A stretch of DNA of 64,000 nt from Gemmatimonadaceae bacterium (lineage in GTDB: Bacteria; Gemmatimonadota; Gemmatimonadetes; Gemmatimonadales; Gemmatimonadaceae). Both the position numbers and the translations under genes were made by a program. The notes beneath the pieces are model-generated. The model saw nothing but the letters and a program-made list of their open reading frames with translations. It made no database searches and was not told where the DNA came from. Location: assembly GCA_025934775.1 (NCBI GenBank), contig JAICWO010000002.1, positions 248,001 through 312,000 on the forward strand, read 5' to 3'. This document shows positions 1 through 8,241 of this stretch, in pieces. Each line of letters opens with the position of its first letter. The first letter of the stretch is position 1.

Positions 1-14
1 GGAGGGTGACACGC

Positions 15-815
15 ATGGAACGATCGACCGTCCGAGGCACGCTTCGATTCTCCGCCGCCCTCGCGCGCACGGCGCTCGCGGGCGCCATGGCGCATCGCGG
101 GACGTTCCTGCTCCAGGCGGGGCTCATGGCGCTCAACAACGCGATCTTCTTCACGTTCTGGATCGTGCTGTTGCATCGCGTGCACACCGTGCGCGGCTAC
201 GGGCTGCGCGACATGACGCTGCTCTACGGCATCGTCGCCGCCGGCGTCGGGCTCGCGATGATCGTCGCCGGCGGCGTGCGGCAGCTCGCGCGCGTCGTTC
301 AGGATGGCGAGCTCGATGCGGTGCTCGCCCAACCCAAACCGACGCTGCTCTACGTGCTCGGCCGGCGTTCGGGCGCGTCGGGCGTCGGTGACTTGGCCAC
401 GGGGATCGTGATGATCGCGCTCTCGGGCGCGGTGCATGCGTCCACGGTGCCGCCCCTCGTCCTGGCGATCGTCGCGAGCGCGGTCGTAATCGTCTCGTCG
501 GGCGTGATGTTCGGCAGCCTCGCATTCTGGCTCGGTCCCGTGGATGCGGCGACGCGCCAGCTCTTCGAGCTCGTGATCACGTTCGCGATCTACCCCGAGC
601 CATTGTTCGGTGGCGCGTTGCGCGTGCTGTTGTTCACGCTCGTGCCGTCGGCGTTCGTGGGCTATGTCCCCGCGCGCCTGGTGCAGTCGCCGACGGTGGG
701 CTTGGGCCTCGAGCTGTTCGCGATTGCCGCGATCTACGCGATGGTCGCGAGTTGGGTGTTCGGGCGCGGGCTGCGGTCGTACTGCGGAGGGAGCCGGTTC
801 GAGCTCGTGGGTTAG
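15..815 (+). CDS. ABC-2 type transporter permease (PF06182-like)
   Basis: This is an integral membrane permease of about 266 residues with roughly six hydrophobic segments. It resembles the ABC-2 'membrane_6' group, which pairs with a separate ATPase to export an unknown substrate. A GTG at base 6 is in frame, but the GGAGG at 1-5 sits nine bases before the ATG at 15, so the ATG is preferred. The ATPase and a possible second permease would lie upstream, outside the window. The family call rests on the TM pattern and on the cytosolic loop around residues 90-110 (ELDAVLAQPKP), which is typical of the group. The substrate cannot be inferred. Confidence 0.8.
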   Translation: MERSTVRGTLRFSAALARTALAGAMAHRGTFLLQAGLMALNNAIFFTFWIVLLHRVHTVRGYGLRDMTLLYGIVAAGVGLAMIVAGGVRQLARVVQDGELDAVLAQPKPTLLYVLGRRSGASGVGDLATGIVMIALSGAVHASTVPPLVLAIVASAVVIVSSGVMFGSLAFWLGPVDAATRQLFELVITFAIYPEPLFGGALRVLLFTLVPSAFVGYVPARLVQSPTVGLGLELFAIAAIYAMVASWVFGRGLRSYCGGSRFELVG

Positions 816-1684
816 CCCGCGAGCTCCTCCAGCTCCATCGCCGCGAGCGCATCACGATCGGCGACGGCGTCGAGCGCGGCGATCTTGCCGTTCGCGAACG
901 TGACCTCGAGCACGAGCAGCAGACGTCCCTTGGGTCGTACGAGAACTCCAATCGTTCCGTCGATGAGGCCCGGCACGGCGGCCTGTGCGCGTCCGTTGAA
1001 ATATCCGGCGACGAGCTCGGCGCCGCGCGCCTCGGCCGGTCCACCCATGCGGATCCCCTGCGCGTCGGAGCGAAGAACGACGTCGGGATCGAGCACCGCG
1101 ACGAGCGCCGCGAAGTCGCCGGACTTCGCCGCGGCGACGAAGGCTTCGACGATCTCCCGCTTTCGCGTGCGATCGAGGTCGCCGGTCGTCCCGCCCTGCA
1201 CGCGGCGCCGCGCGCGGCTCGCGAGCTGGCGCGTGGCGACGGGCGTGCGTCCAACGATCGGCGCGATCTCGTCGAACGGAAGATCGAACATGTCGTGGAG
1301 CACGAACGCGACGCGCTCCGCCGGCTCGAGCGTCTCGAGCACCACGAGCAGCGCGAGCCCGACCGAGTCGGCGAGCTCGACTTCCTCGTCGGGCGAGCGC
1401 GGCCGGCGTTGCTCGATCGCGGCCTCCGGTTCGATCCCATCCAACGTTTCCTCGTGCCGCGCGTTGCGTGCGCGGAGCATGTCGAGGCAGACGCGACCAA
1501 CGACCGTCGTCATCCAGCCCTCGAGATTGTCGACGCTCGACGCATCGGCGCGGCTGATGCGGAGCCACGCCTCCTGCACGGCGTCGTCCGCTTCGGCGGC
1601 CGAGCCGAGCATGCGATAGCCGATGCGCCGCAGATGCGCACGGTGTTCGTCGAATCGTCGGGCCAGCAGCTCGCGTTCATCCAT
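812..1684 (-). CDS. ECF sigma factor with C-terminal SnoaL-like domain (ECF41/SigJ type)
   Basis: This is an extracytoplasmic-function sigma factor of 290 residues. Region 2 lies at about 8-75 (RIGYRMLG, then AEADDAVQEAWLR), region 4 at about 115-165 (LPFDEIAPIVGRTPVATRQ), and a SnoaL/NTF2-like extension at about 170-288. In the ECF41 group the extension controls activity in place of an anti-sigma factor. The WLPEP linker motif described for ECF41 is not visible, so a related SnoaL-tailed group (ECF56 or ECF294) is possible. The divergent neighbour is a carboxymuconolactone-decarboxylase-like gene, the usual genomic partner of ECF41. An ECF41-type promoter reading into this gene sits at 1721-1747, which suggests autoregulation. 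Its 3' end overlaps the end of the upstream permease gene by four bases on the opposite strand. Confidence 0.9.
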   Translation of the reverse strand: MDERELLARRFDEHRAHLRRIGYRMLGSAAEADDAVQEAWLRISRADASSVDNLEGWMTTVVGRVCLDMLRARNARHEETLDGIEPEAAIEQRRPRSPDEEVELADSVGLALLVVLETLEPAERVAFVLHDMFDLPFDEIAPIVGRTPVATRQLASRARRRVQGGTTGDLDRTRKREIVEAFVAAAKSGDFAALVAVLDPDVVLRSDAQGIRMGGPAEARGAELVAGYFNGRAQAAVPGLIDGTIGVLVRPKGRLLLVLEVTFANGKIAALDAVADRDALAAMELEELAG

Positions 1685-1685
1685 C

Positions 1686-1747
1686 GGTCACACTCTCGCA
1701 TTGCGTTACGTCATGATCATGACGGATGGCAGCGCTCGAATGTGACG
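1686..1747. promoter_or_regulatory. Face-to-face pair of ECF41-type promoters sharing a palindromic centre
   Basis: On the plus strand GGTCACA (1686-1692), 16 bases and CGTC (1709-1712) match the ECF41 consensus TGTCACA-N16-CGTC, as I recall it, at ten of eleven positions. On the minus strand CGTCACA (1747 down to 1741), 16 bases and CGTC (1724 down to 1721) match equally well. The two -10 elements lie inside a perfect 16-bp palindrome, 1709-1724 (CGTCATGATCATGACG). The plus promoter would drive the gene at 1809. The minus promoter would drive the sigma gene with a leader of about 30 bases. Because the -10 elements are only eight bases apart, polymerase probably cannot occupy both at once. 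Confidence 0.72.
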
Positions 1748-1808
1748 GAGCGACTCGCGCGCGCGCTGCGGACGAACGCACGATAACCGATTCAATGAGG
1801 AGTGAACG

Positions 1809-2312
1809 ATGCCAAAGCTTCCACAATCGACCGCCGTGGCCGAGCCGCCGGTCGTGATCGAACCGCGCCTGGACAACCCCGCGGCTCTCATGCCCGACGC
1901 GTTGGAAGGCATTCAGAAGCTGCTCGTCGCCGTGCACAAGGGCGGCCTGCCGGAGAGCACGATCGCGCTCACCCACATGCGTGCCAGCCAGATCAACGGA
2001 TGCAGCTCGTGCATCGAGGGCACGATCAATCACGTGCGCAAGTCCGGCGGTGAGCTGGACGATCGCCTGCTCATGGTCGCCGCGTGGGCGCATTCATCGC
2101 AATTCAGCGAAGCCGAGCGCGCGGCGCTCGAGCTCACCGAGGAGATGACGCGGCTCGCTGATCGGCGGGATCCGGTGCCCGACGAAACGTGGAGCCGCGT
2201 CGCCGAGCACTATGACGAGCGCGCGATCGCCTCGCTGGTGTTGCACGTGGCGCTCACGAACCTCTTCAACCGGCTGAACGTTGCGACGAGACAGCCGGCC
2301 GGGGATTGGTAG
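1809..2312 (+). CDS. Carboxymuconolactone decarboxylase/AhpD-like protein
   Basis: This is a cytosolic protein of 167 residues of the CMD/AhpD alkylhydroperoxidase superfamily. The hallmark block (RASQINGCSSC) is near residues 57-67, followed by the usual EAERAALELTEEM helix and a C-terminal LTNLFNRLNVATR segment. The CxxC pair is intact. The His that normally stands four residues after the second Cys is replaced by Thr, and a His occurs three residues later. A good GAGGAG ribosome site precedes the ATG. Divergent transcription from a SnoaL-type ECF sigma gene, with a matching promoter, marks it as the sigma factor's likely target, probably for oxidant or thiol redox stress. Confidence 0.88.
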   Translation: MPKLPQSTAVAEPPVVIEPRLDNPAALMPDALEGIQKLLVAVHKGGLPESTIALTHMRASQINGCSSCIEGTINHVRKSGGELDDRLLMVAAWAHSSQFSEAERAALELTEEMTRLADRRDPVPDETWSRVAEHYDERAIASLVLHVALTNLFNRLNVATRQPAGDW

Positions 2313-2396
2313 CGGCGCCCGGGCGGCGGCGAGGTGGTGATGCGAGGCGGAGTTCTTTGTAAGTTGGATTGTGAACCCGCCATTGGAGCTCGTTCA

Positions 2397-2861
2397 GTGA
2401 TCCCGCACGTGCTGGGCACGCTCACACTCCTCGCCGTCGCGCTGCTGTTCGGCGCCACGTGGTACGAAGCCGTGGTGATGGCGCCGAACTACGAGCGTGA
2501 TGTGCCCGATTCGCTGTCGCTCGCACGGCAGTTCCTGCAGCGCACCACGCCGGCGCACTACTTCAGGGTCGTGGCGCCCATCGCACAGATCCTGGCGCTG
2601 CTCAGCGCGATTTTCGCGTGGAAGTCAGCCGCCCGCTGGCCGTTTGTCGTCGCGTTCGTGCTGCTCGTCCTCGGCGACGTGATCACGTTCGCGTTTCATT
2701 ATCCCCGGCTCGCGATCATGTTCAAGAGCGACGCGGCGCAGGTGCCCGGCCGTCTCGCGCGTGCGGCGCGCGAATGGGCGATCGGGAACTGGGTGCGAGG
2801 AGTGCTGTTGGCCCTCGTCGTGCTGGCGTTGCTGCACGGCCTGTTGCGGCTCGCGGTATAG
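2397..2861 (+). CDS. Four-TM membrane protein, DUF1772-like
   Basis: This is a hydrophobic protein of about 154 residues with four predicted membrane spans and a polar stretch (YERDVPDSLSLARQF) after the first span. The layout resembles DUF1772/anthrone-oxygenase-like small membrane proteins, but no catalytic motif is visible. The GTG at 2397 is chosen because GGAG stands eight bases upstream and the first membrane span begins at once. The in-frame extension from 2334 encodes no family-like sequence. It follows the CMD-like gene on the same strand at about 85 bases and may be co-transcribed with it. Function unknown. Confidence 0.65.
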   Translation: MIPHVLGTLTLLAVALLFGATWYEAVVMAPNYERDVPDSLSLARQFLQRTTPAHYFRVVAPIAQILALLSAIFAWKSAARWPFVVAFVLLVLGDVITFAFHYPRLAIMFKSDAAQVPGRLARAAREWAIGNWVRGVLLALVVLALLHGLLRLAV

Positions 2862-2869
2862 CGGCCGGC

Positions 2870-3400
2870 TTAAGATGTCGCCGGCTCGCGCAGCACGCGC
2901 GCGACGCTCTCGAGCGTCCCCCAACTCCGGGTGGTGACCGTCGCGCCGACGATCGCATCGATCTGTCCGAGATAACCGATCGTCTTCATGTGCCGGCGAT
3001 ACTCGCCGAAGACGAACTGCCCGTCCGAGGCGAGCAGCCGCACGAGCCACCGACCGCGCTCGGGCAGCACGACCGGCCTGGCGATCCGTGCCTCTCCCGG
3101 TTTGGCGAGGACGCTCACGAATCGCGTCACGCCGGGTTGAACGCGTGATGTATACGGATGCTCATTCACGATTCGTAATATGTCCCATGCATCACAGAGC
3201 GCGACGTGCGCCTCGAACGGCAGCTTCGCGCGGAACGCGGCGCGACACTTGGCCGCCGAGCCCGGCTTGCGAATGACGAACGTTCCCGCGGCGCCGATGT
3301 TGACCACATCGAGCTGGGCAAGCTCCGCCGCGAGTACACTCGGCCGAAAGCGCCGGTGCCCGCCCACGTTCATGCCACGAAGGAATGCGACGAGCGTCAC
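2870..3400 (-). CDS. DUF1697 family protein
   Basis: This is a cytosolic protein of 176 residues that opens with the DUF1697 signature VTLVAFLRGMNVGG and continues with LDVVNIGAAGTFVI. The family is widespread but has no established biochemical role. The GTG at 3400 overlaps the stop of the preceding hydro-lyase small subunit as GTGA, so the two are probably translationally coupled. A longer in-frame extension upstream is discarded because it lies inside that subunit gene and does not resemble DUF1697. Confidence 0.85.
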   Translation of the reverse strand: MTLVAFLRGMNVGGHRRFRPSVLAAELAQLDVVNIGAAGTFVIRKPGSAAKCRAAFRAKLPFEAHVALCDAWDILRIVNEHPYTSRVQPGVTRFVSVLAKPGEARIARPVVLPERGRWLVRLLASDGQFVFGEYRRHMKTIGYLGQIDAIVGATVTTRSWGTLESVARVLREPATS

Positions 3401-3915
3401 GTGCGACCGAGCGGCACGAACCGCCCCTCGCGGCGCAGGTACGCCACCAACCCGCCCGCGTCGAGAATCGCCCCCGCGATGCCGCCGAGCGGCGGACGGA
3501 TCTCGCACCGCCCCGTGCGCTCGTTCGTGATCGACGTCCCGTCCGGACCGGCGGTGATCATCAAACCGTCGCCTTCGAGAATCTCCGTCGTGTCGCACTC
3601 GATCGGGAGCAGCCCGTTGTTGATCGCGTTACGGTAGAAGCTCCGCGCAAAGCTCGTCGCGAGCACCGCGCGAATGCCGGCGGCGAGAATTACGGTCGCC
3701 GCGACTTCCATCGCCGACCCGCATCCGAGGTTCTTGCCGGCGACCAAAACGTCGCCGGCGCGCACGGACGACGCGAACGCCGGATCGAGCGACTCGAGCA
3801 GGTACTGCTTGAGTATCTGCTCATCGAGCGTAGTCTTCTTGCGGGCCGACGAGATGATGTAGTCGGTGTTGATGTCGTCGCCGAGCCGGCGCGCGCGGCC
3901 GATGATCTCCGTCAT
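3397..3915 (-). CDS. 3-isopropylmalate dehydratase-like small subunit with altered active-site motif
   Basis: This is a 172-residue swivel-domain subunit of the aconitase superfamily, of the compact LeuD/HacB type. It has an N-terminal GRARRLGDDINTDYI block and a C-terminal SFARSFYRNAINNGLLPI block. The normally conserved GCGSSREHA segment reads GCGSAMEVA at about residues 64-72, so the catalytic-site Arg and His are missing. The specificity loop after NTDY reads IIS rather than a classical LeuD or homoaconitase sequence. It overlaps the large subunit by ATGA. No leuA or leuB is nearby, so the substrate may not be isopropylmalate. Confidence 0.85.
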   Translation of the reverse strand: MTEIIGRARRLGDDINTDYIISSARKKTTLDEQILKQYLLESLDPAFASSVRAGDVLVAGKNLGCGSAMEVAATVILAAGIRAVLATSFARSFYRNAINNGLLPIECDTTEILEGDGLMITAGPDGTSITNERTGRCEIRPPLGGIAGAILDAGGLVAYLRREGRFVPLGRT

Positions 3916-5183
3916 GGGCCGGCTCGGACGGTGCGTGGATCGGCGATCGCACCCGAGAGCGCCGCCGCGGCGCAGGCAGCCGGTGACGCGAGATAGATCG
4001 GCGCGCTCGCGTTCCCCATGCGCGCCTTGAAATTGCGGTTTGCTGTCGAGAGAACCGTCATGCCATCATCGGGGATCACGCCGCTCGTGCCGCAGCACGC
4101 GCCACAGCCGGGCGCGGTGATCACGGCGCCCATCCGCGCGAGCGCCGGCAGCGTTCCGTCGGCCTCGAGCTGGCGCGCGACGTCGCTCGATACCGGCGTG
4201 ACCACGAGCGTCACGCCGTCGGCAATCCGCCCGCCGCCCCGCTCCAGGATCGCGCGCGCGTCGCGCAGGTCGCTGGCGCGTCCGCCGGTGCACGTGCCGA
4301 GGAACACCATCTGCACGGGCGTGCCCACCGCATCAGCGATCGCGACGACGTTCTTCGGTGCGTGGGGAAGGGCGACGCGCGGCGTGAGCCGGTCGATGCC
4401 GACGACGAGCTCCCGCACACAGCGCGCGCCGGCGTCCGCGAACACGCCGCCGGCGACTTCCCAGATCGCGGCCTTGGCGCCGGCTTCCACCATGAGATTG
4501 CTCAACACGAGCCGGTCATCGCGCGAAAAGGAATCTGCGGCCGGCCCGACGAACTCGATCGCGTGGTACTCCGCGCCATCGCCACCGAGCATCGCGACGA
4601 TCGCGAGCGCGATGTCCTTCGCGGCGACGCCGGCCGGCCGATCGCCGCGCAAGGTGACGCGCATCGTCTCCGGCACGCGCAGCCAGAGCTGTCCGGTGAG
4701 CATCGCCGCGGCGAGATCGGATGAGCCGACGCCAGTCGCGAAGGCATTGAGCGCGCCGCACGTGACGGTGTGGCTGTCCGCGCCGACGATGAGCTGCCCC
4801 GGACGCACGATCCCGCGCTCGACGATGATCTGATGGCTGATGCCCTCGCCGACCTCGAATACGCGCACGCCCTGCTCGCGCGCGAACGCACGCACCTGCG
4901 CGTGGAACTTTGCGGTGCTCTCGCTCTCGCTTTGCGGCGTGTAATGATCGAGCGCGAACGCGACGCGCGAGGGATCGTGCACGCGCGCGCCCGGTCCGCC
5001 CATCCGCTCGAAATAGCCGATCGCCATGGGCGCGGACGCGTCGGTGCCGAGCACGAGATCGACATCGCAGACGACGACGTCGCCGGCGTGCGCCAGCCGC
5101 CCGCATTTGGCGGAGAGAATTTTCTCGGCGATCGTCTGCGGCGGCATGCGGTAAAGCTGCGTGCGCGCCGCGCGGAACGCCAT
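3912..5183 (-). CDS. Aconitase/isopropylmalate isomerase-type large subunit (LeuC-like)
   Basis: This 423-residue protein is the Fe-S subunit of a two-subunit hydro-lyase. The three cluster ligands are visible as Cys298 (LGTCTGGR) and Cys360/Cys363 (APGCGACCGT). Substrate-site blocks DSHTVTCGALNAFATGVGSSD (split at about 136-155) and STANRNFKARMG (379-390) are intact. Length matches archaeal-type LeuC/HacA. The ATG at 5183 starts four bases after the upstream permease stop; an ATG at 5147 (MPPQTIAEKIL) fits the family start better. It is coupled by ATGA to the small subunit. Isopropylmalate, homoaconitate or dimethylmalate are all possible substrates. Confidence 0.87.
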   Translation of the reverse strand: MAFRAARTQLYRMPPQTIAEKILSAKCGRLAHAGDVVVCDVDLVLGTDASAPMAIGYFERMGGPGARVHDPSRVAFALDHYTPQSESESTAKFHAQVRAFAREQGVRVFEVGEGISHQIIVERGIVRPGQLIVGADSHTVTCGALNAFATGVGSSDLAAAMLTGQLWLRVPETMRVTLRGDRPAGVAAKDIALAIVAMLGGDGAEYHAIEFVGPAADSFSRDDRLVLSNLMVEAGAKAAIWEVAGGVFADAGARCVRELVVGIDRLTPRVALPHAPKNVVAIADAVGTPVQMVFLGTCTGGRASDLRDARAILERGGGRIADGVTLVVTPVSSDVARQLEADGTLPALARMGAVITAPGCGACCGTSGVIPDDGMTVLSTANRNFKARMGNASAPIYLASPAACAAAALSGAIADPRTVRAGP

Positions 5184-5187
5184 GCGC

Positions 5188-7824
5188 TCAGTCCGCGTGC
5201 AGCGCCTCGAGGGGATCCGCGCGCGCCGCGCGCCACGTCGGTGCGAACGCGGCCATCCCGCCGACGATCGCGAGGAGCACGGCGCTGGCGCCGAACGCCC
5301 ACGGATCCGTTTGCGTGATGCCGTAGAGCTGCGCCGAGACGAGCTTTCCGGCGGCCAGCCCGGCGACGGCGCCGGCCGCGACTCCGATCACGATCCAACC
5401 CGCCACCTGCGTGAAGACGAGCCGCACGAGATCGCCGGTGACCGCGCCGAGCGCCGCTCGCACGCCGAACTCGCGCATGCGTTGCGTGACGGAGTAGCTG
5501 ATGACGCCATACAGCCCGACGGCGGCGAGCAGCAACGCGGCCACGGCGAACGCACCGAGGATCGACGCGGTGAGCCGACGCCGGGCGATGCCCGACGCGA
5601 TCCAGTCCGACATCGTTCGCACTTGCAGCACGGGGAGCGCGGGGTCGATCTCACGCAGGGCATCGCGGTACACCGCTTCCACCCCGCTCGGATCGCGGTC
5701 GGTGCGCACGATCATGTTCATGAACGTGTTCGGCACCTGCTCGCTCGGCGCGTACACCGCGGGCGGCGCGGCCTGATCGAGCGGCCCTTCGCGAACGTCC
5801 GCGACGACGCCGACGATCGTCTGAGGCCCGCTAGTGTTCCAATCGAACGTGATCTGATGCCCGAGCGGCGATTCGGTCGGGAACCAGCGCTTCACAAAAG
5901 CCTCATTCACGATTGCGACATGCGGCGCGCCCAGCACGTCGCCCGCGGCGAACAGGCGGCCGGAAACGAGCCGAGCATGTAAGACGCTGAAGTAGCCGTG
6001 CGACACGACGCGCTTCTGCACCATCGGCGCTTGCCCCGCTGCGAACACACGGCCCACGATCGTGATGTCCCCCGACGTGCCGCCGCCGACTGGTAGATCG
6101 CTGGTCAAGGCGACGTTGGTCGCGCCGAAGCGCCGAGCCACCGCGTCGCCGAGACGGGTATTGAAGGCGATCTGCGAGACGGAGTCCGGGTACCGCGAAT
6201 CCGGCAGCCAGGTGCTCGCTGTCACGAGATCGCGCGGGTCGAAACCATTTGGGGCATGCGTGAGCCGCTCGAAGCTCCGTCCGAGCAGCGCGCCGGTGAC
6301 GAGCAGCGTGAACGAGACCGCGATCTGCGCGATCACGAGCGCGTGGCGAACGCGATCCCGGCCGCCGGACACGCCGCGCGCTCCCTCTCGCAGATCGCTG
6401 ACGAGATCACCACGCGATGCTCGCAGCGCCGGAACGAGACTCGCGAGCATTCCGGTCGCGATCGACAGCGCGGCCGCGATGAGGAGCGCGCGAACGTCGA
6501 GCGTCACCTCGCTGATGCGCGGGATCTCGCGCAGGAAATGTCGCGCAGCGCTCACGGTGCCCAGGGCGAGCAGAATTCCACATACGCCGCCGATGGTGGC
6601 GCGGACGATTCCCTCGAGCAGCACGTGCCACGTGACGCGCAGCCGGCCGGCGCCGAGCGCGGCACGGACGGCAAGCTCGCGACGGCGCGCGGTCGTGCGC
6701 GCTAACAAGAGATTGGCGATGTTGGCGCACGCGACGATGAGCACGAGCACCACGCTGCCCAAGAGCAGCGCGAGCGGCGCCCGCAGATTGCCCACGAGCT
6801 CCGTCGCGAGCGGGAGCATCGCGATGCCGTGCGTTGTCGCTCGATCCTTCTCGAGCTGGCCCTCGACGGCCGCGAGGCGCACGCTCGCAGCCGCGGCCGT
6901 CACCCCTGGCCGCAGCCGCGCAATCACCGAGATGTAGTGCACGCCGCGCGGTGAATTCCTTTCCGAGAGACGGAGCGGCTCCCAGAAATCCGGCGCTTTC
7001 CCATGCGCGAACGTGTTCCCTTGGGGCAGCACCGCCGTGGGCGATGCGTGATACACGCCGATGACGACGAACGGCTGTCCGGTGAGCGTGATCGAGCGGC
7101 CGATGATCGTGGAATCGGCATTGAAGCGCCGCTTCCACAAGTCGTCGCTCAACATCACCACGCGCGGCGCGCTCGGCAGATCCTCGTCGGCGCGAAACGC
7201 CCGGCCGAGCGTGGGTGTGACGCCGAGCATCGACAACACGTTCGCGGACGTCTCCGCCCCCTGGAGCTGCTCGGCGTCGCCGCTGCCGCTCAACACCTCG
7301 CCGTGCCAGATGAGCGCGCCGACGTCGGAGAAGATGCTCGTCGTGCGCTGCCGCCAATCGACGTACTCCGGAAACGATGCGGGCAGATCGCGGTCGGTAC
7401 GCTGGACGTCGTGCAGCACGACCAGCGATTCCGGCGCACGATATGGCAGCGGCCGGAGCAGCACGCCGTCGACGATGCTGTAGATCGCCGTGGTCGCGCC
7501 GATGCCGAGAGCGAGCGTCAGCGTGATGACGAGCGTGAGCGCCGGTGTGGCGCGCATCGCTCGAAGGGCGACGCGGATGTCGGTGACGAGCGCCTCCGCC
7601 CAACGCGCGCCACGCGCGTCGCGCGCATCGGACGCGATCACCGTCGCGTTCCCGAACTCGCGGCGCGCCGCGACGGTTGCCTCGGCGCGCGACATGCCGC
7701 GCGCCATGTAGCGGTCCGCCGCGCGCTCGACGTGCGCGCGCATCTCCTCGTCCATCTCACGCTGCATGCGGCCGAACAGAAACACCGCGCGCAGCCGCAG
7801 CAGCATTCGTCGGACGGCAGTCAT
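5188..7824 (-). CDS. ADOP-type MacB/FtsX permease with prefix domain
   Basis: This is an 878-residue 'acidobacterial duplicated orphan permease'. A short N-terminal prefix domain (about residues 1-70, with MQREMDEEMRAHVE and AEATVAARREFGN) precedes two repeats of MacB periplasmic core plus FtsX membrane domain. Membrane spans lie near 95-120, 350-420 and 720-860. No ATP-binding domain is present or adjacent, as is usual for this family. It follows a PadR regulator by four bases on the same strand, the classical PadR-ADOP pairing, so it is probably repressed through the dyad at 8165-8202. Substrate unknown. Confidence 0.9.
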   Translation of the reverse strand: MTAVRRMLLRLRAVFLFGRMQREMDEEMRAHVERAADRYMARGMSRAEATVAARREFGNATVIASDARDARGARWAEALVTDIRVALRAMRATPALTLVITLTLALGIGATTAIYSIVDGVLLRPLPYRAPESLVVLHDVQRTDRDLPASFPEYVDWRQRTTSIFSDVGALIWHGEVLSGSGDAEQLQGAETSANVLSMLGVTPTLGRAFRADEDLPSAPRVVMLSDDLWKRRFNADSTIIGRSITLTGQPFVVIGVYHASPTAVLPQGNTFAHGKAPDFWEPLRLSERNSPRGVHYISVIARLRPGVTAAAASVRLAAVEGQLEKDRATTHGIAMLPLATELVGNLRAPLALLLGSVVLVLIVACANIANLLLARTTARRRELAVRAALGAGRLRVTWHVLLEGIVRATIGGVCGILLALGTVSAARHFLREIPRISEVTLDVRALLIAAALSIATGMLASLVPALRASRGDLVSDLREGARGVSGGRDRVRHALVIAQIAVSFTLLVTGALLGRSFERLTHAPNGFDPRDLVTASTWLPDSRYPDSVSQIAFNTRLGDAVARRFGATNVALTSDLPVGGGTSGDITIVGRVFAAGQAPMVQKRVVSHGYFSVLHARLVSGRLFAAGDVLGAPHVAIVNEAFVKRWFPTESPLGHQITFDWNTSGPQTIVGVVADVREGPLDQAAPPAVYAPSEQVPNTFMNMIVRTDRDPSGVEAVYRDALREIDPALPVLQVRTMSDWIASGIARRRLTASILGAFAVAALLLAAVGLYGVISYSVTQRMREFGVRAALGAVTGDLVRLVFTQVAGWIVIGVAAGAVAGLAAGKLVSAQLYGITQTDPWAFGASAVLLAIVGGMAAFAPTWRAARADPLEALHAD

Positions 7825-7828
7825 GGCA

Positions 7829-8158
7829 TCATGCTCGTTTCAGAATGTGCGAGAGCGCGCCGGCGAAGCGCGCCCACTCCGCGCGCTGCGATTCGAGCGC
7901 TTTGCGGCCGGCGGCGGTGAGCGAGTAGACCTTGGCGCGCCGGCCGGTGTCGGTCTCCTTCCACGCGGCTTTGACGAGCCCGCGCTCCTCGAGGCGGTAG
8001 AGCGCCGGATAGAGCGAGCCCGCGTTGACCTGGAGCACGTCGCGCGAGACCGCCTGGATGCGCTGCGCGAGATCGTACCCATTGGTGGGCTCGGAGCGGA
8101 GCAGCTCGAGGACGATGAGGTCGAGCGTGCCTTGGAGGAGCGGGGCAGGTTTGGCCAT
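7829..8158 (-). CDS. PadR family transcriptional regulator
   Basis: This is a 109-residue winged-helix repressor of the short PadR subfamily. It opens with LLQGTLDLIVLELL, followed by NGYDLAQRI and the recognition region VNAGSLYPALYRLEERG at about 46-62, then a short C-terminal dimerisation helix. It is encoded immediately before the ADOP permease. No Shine-Dalgarno sequence precedes the ATG. A large dyad lies 7-44 bases upstream, with a TATAAC sequence inside it, so the transcript may have a very short leader and be autorepressed. Confidence 0.93.
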   Translation of the reverse strand: MAKPAPLLQGTLDLIVLELLRSEPTNGYDLAQRIQAVSRDVLQVNAGSLYPALYRLEERGLVKAAWKETDTGRRAKVYSLTAAGRKALESQRAEWARFAGALSHILKRA

Positions 8159-8164
8159 GGGAGG

Positions 8165-8202
8165 ATCACTAGGTTGTCTAGTTATATAGACGGCCTAGTG
8201 AT
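8165..8202. promoter_or_regulatory. PadR operator-like dyad overlapping the promoter
   Basis: This is a 38-bp nested dyad with outer arms ATCACTAGG (8165-8173) and CCTAGTGAT (8194-8202) and inner arms GTCTA (8176-8180) and TAGAC (8187-8191). The AT-rich centre contains a TATAAC that would be a -10 element for the minus-strand padR gene. Perfect outer arms, location and the neighbouring PadR gene make this the likely autoregulatory operator. Confidence 0.75.
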
Positions 8203-8241
8203 CTCGCAAGTGCCCCTCCTCCGGCGTGAGGCGCCCGGTCG

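Noticed and set aside
2334-2396. An upstream GTG start for the four-TM protein
   Set aside because: The extra 21 residues are not membrane- or signal-like, and the GTG at 2397 has a properly spaced GGAG.
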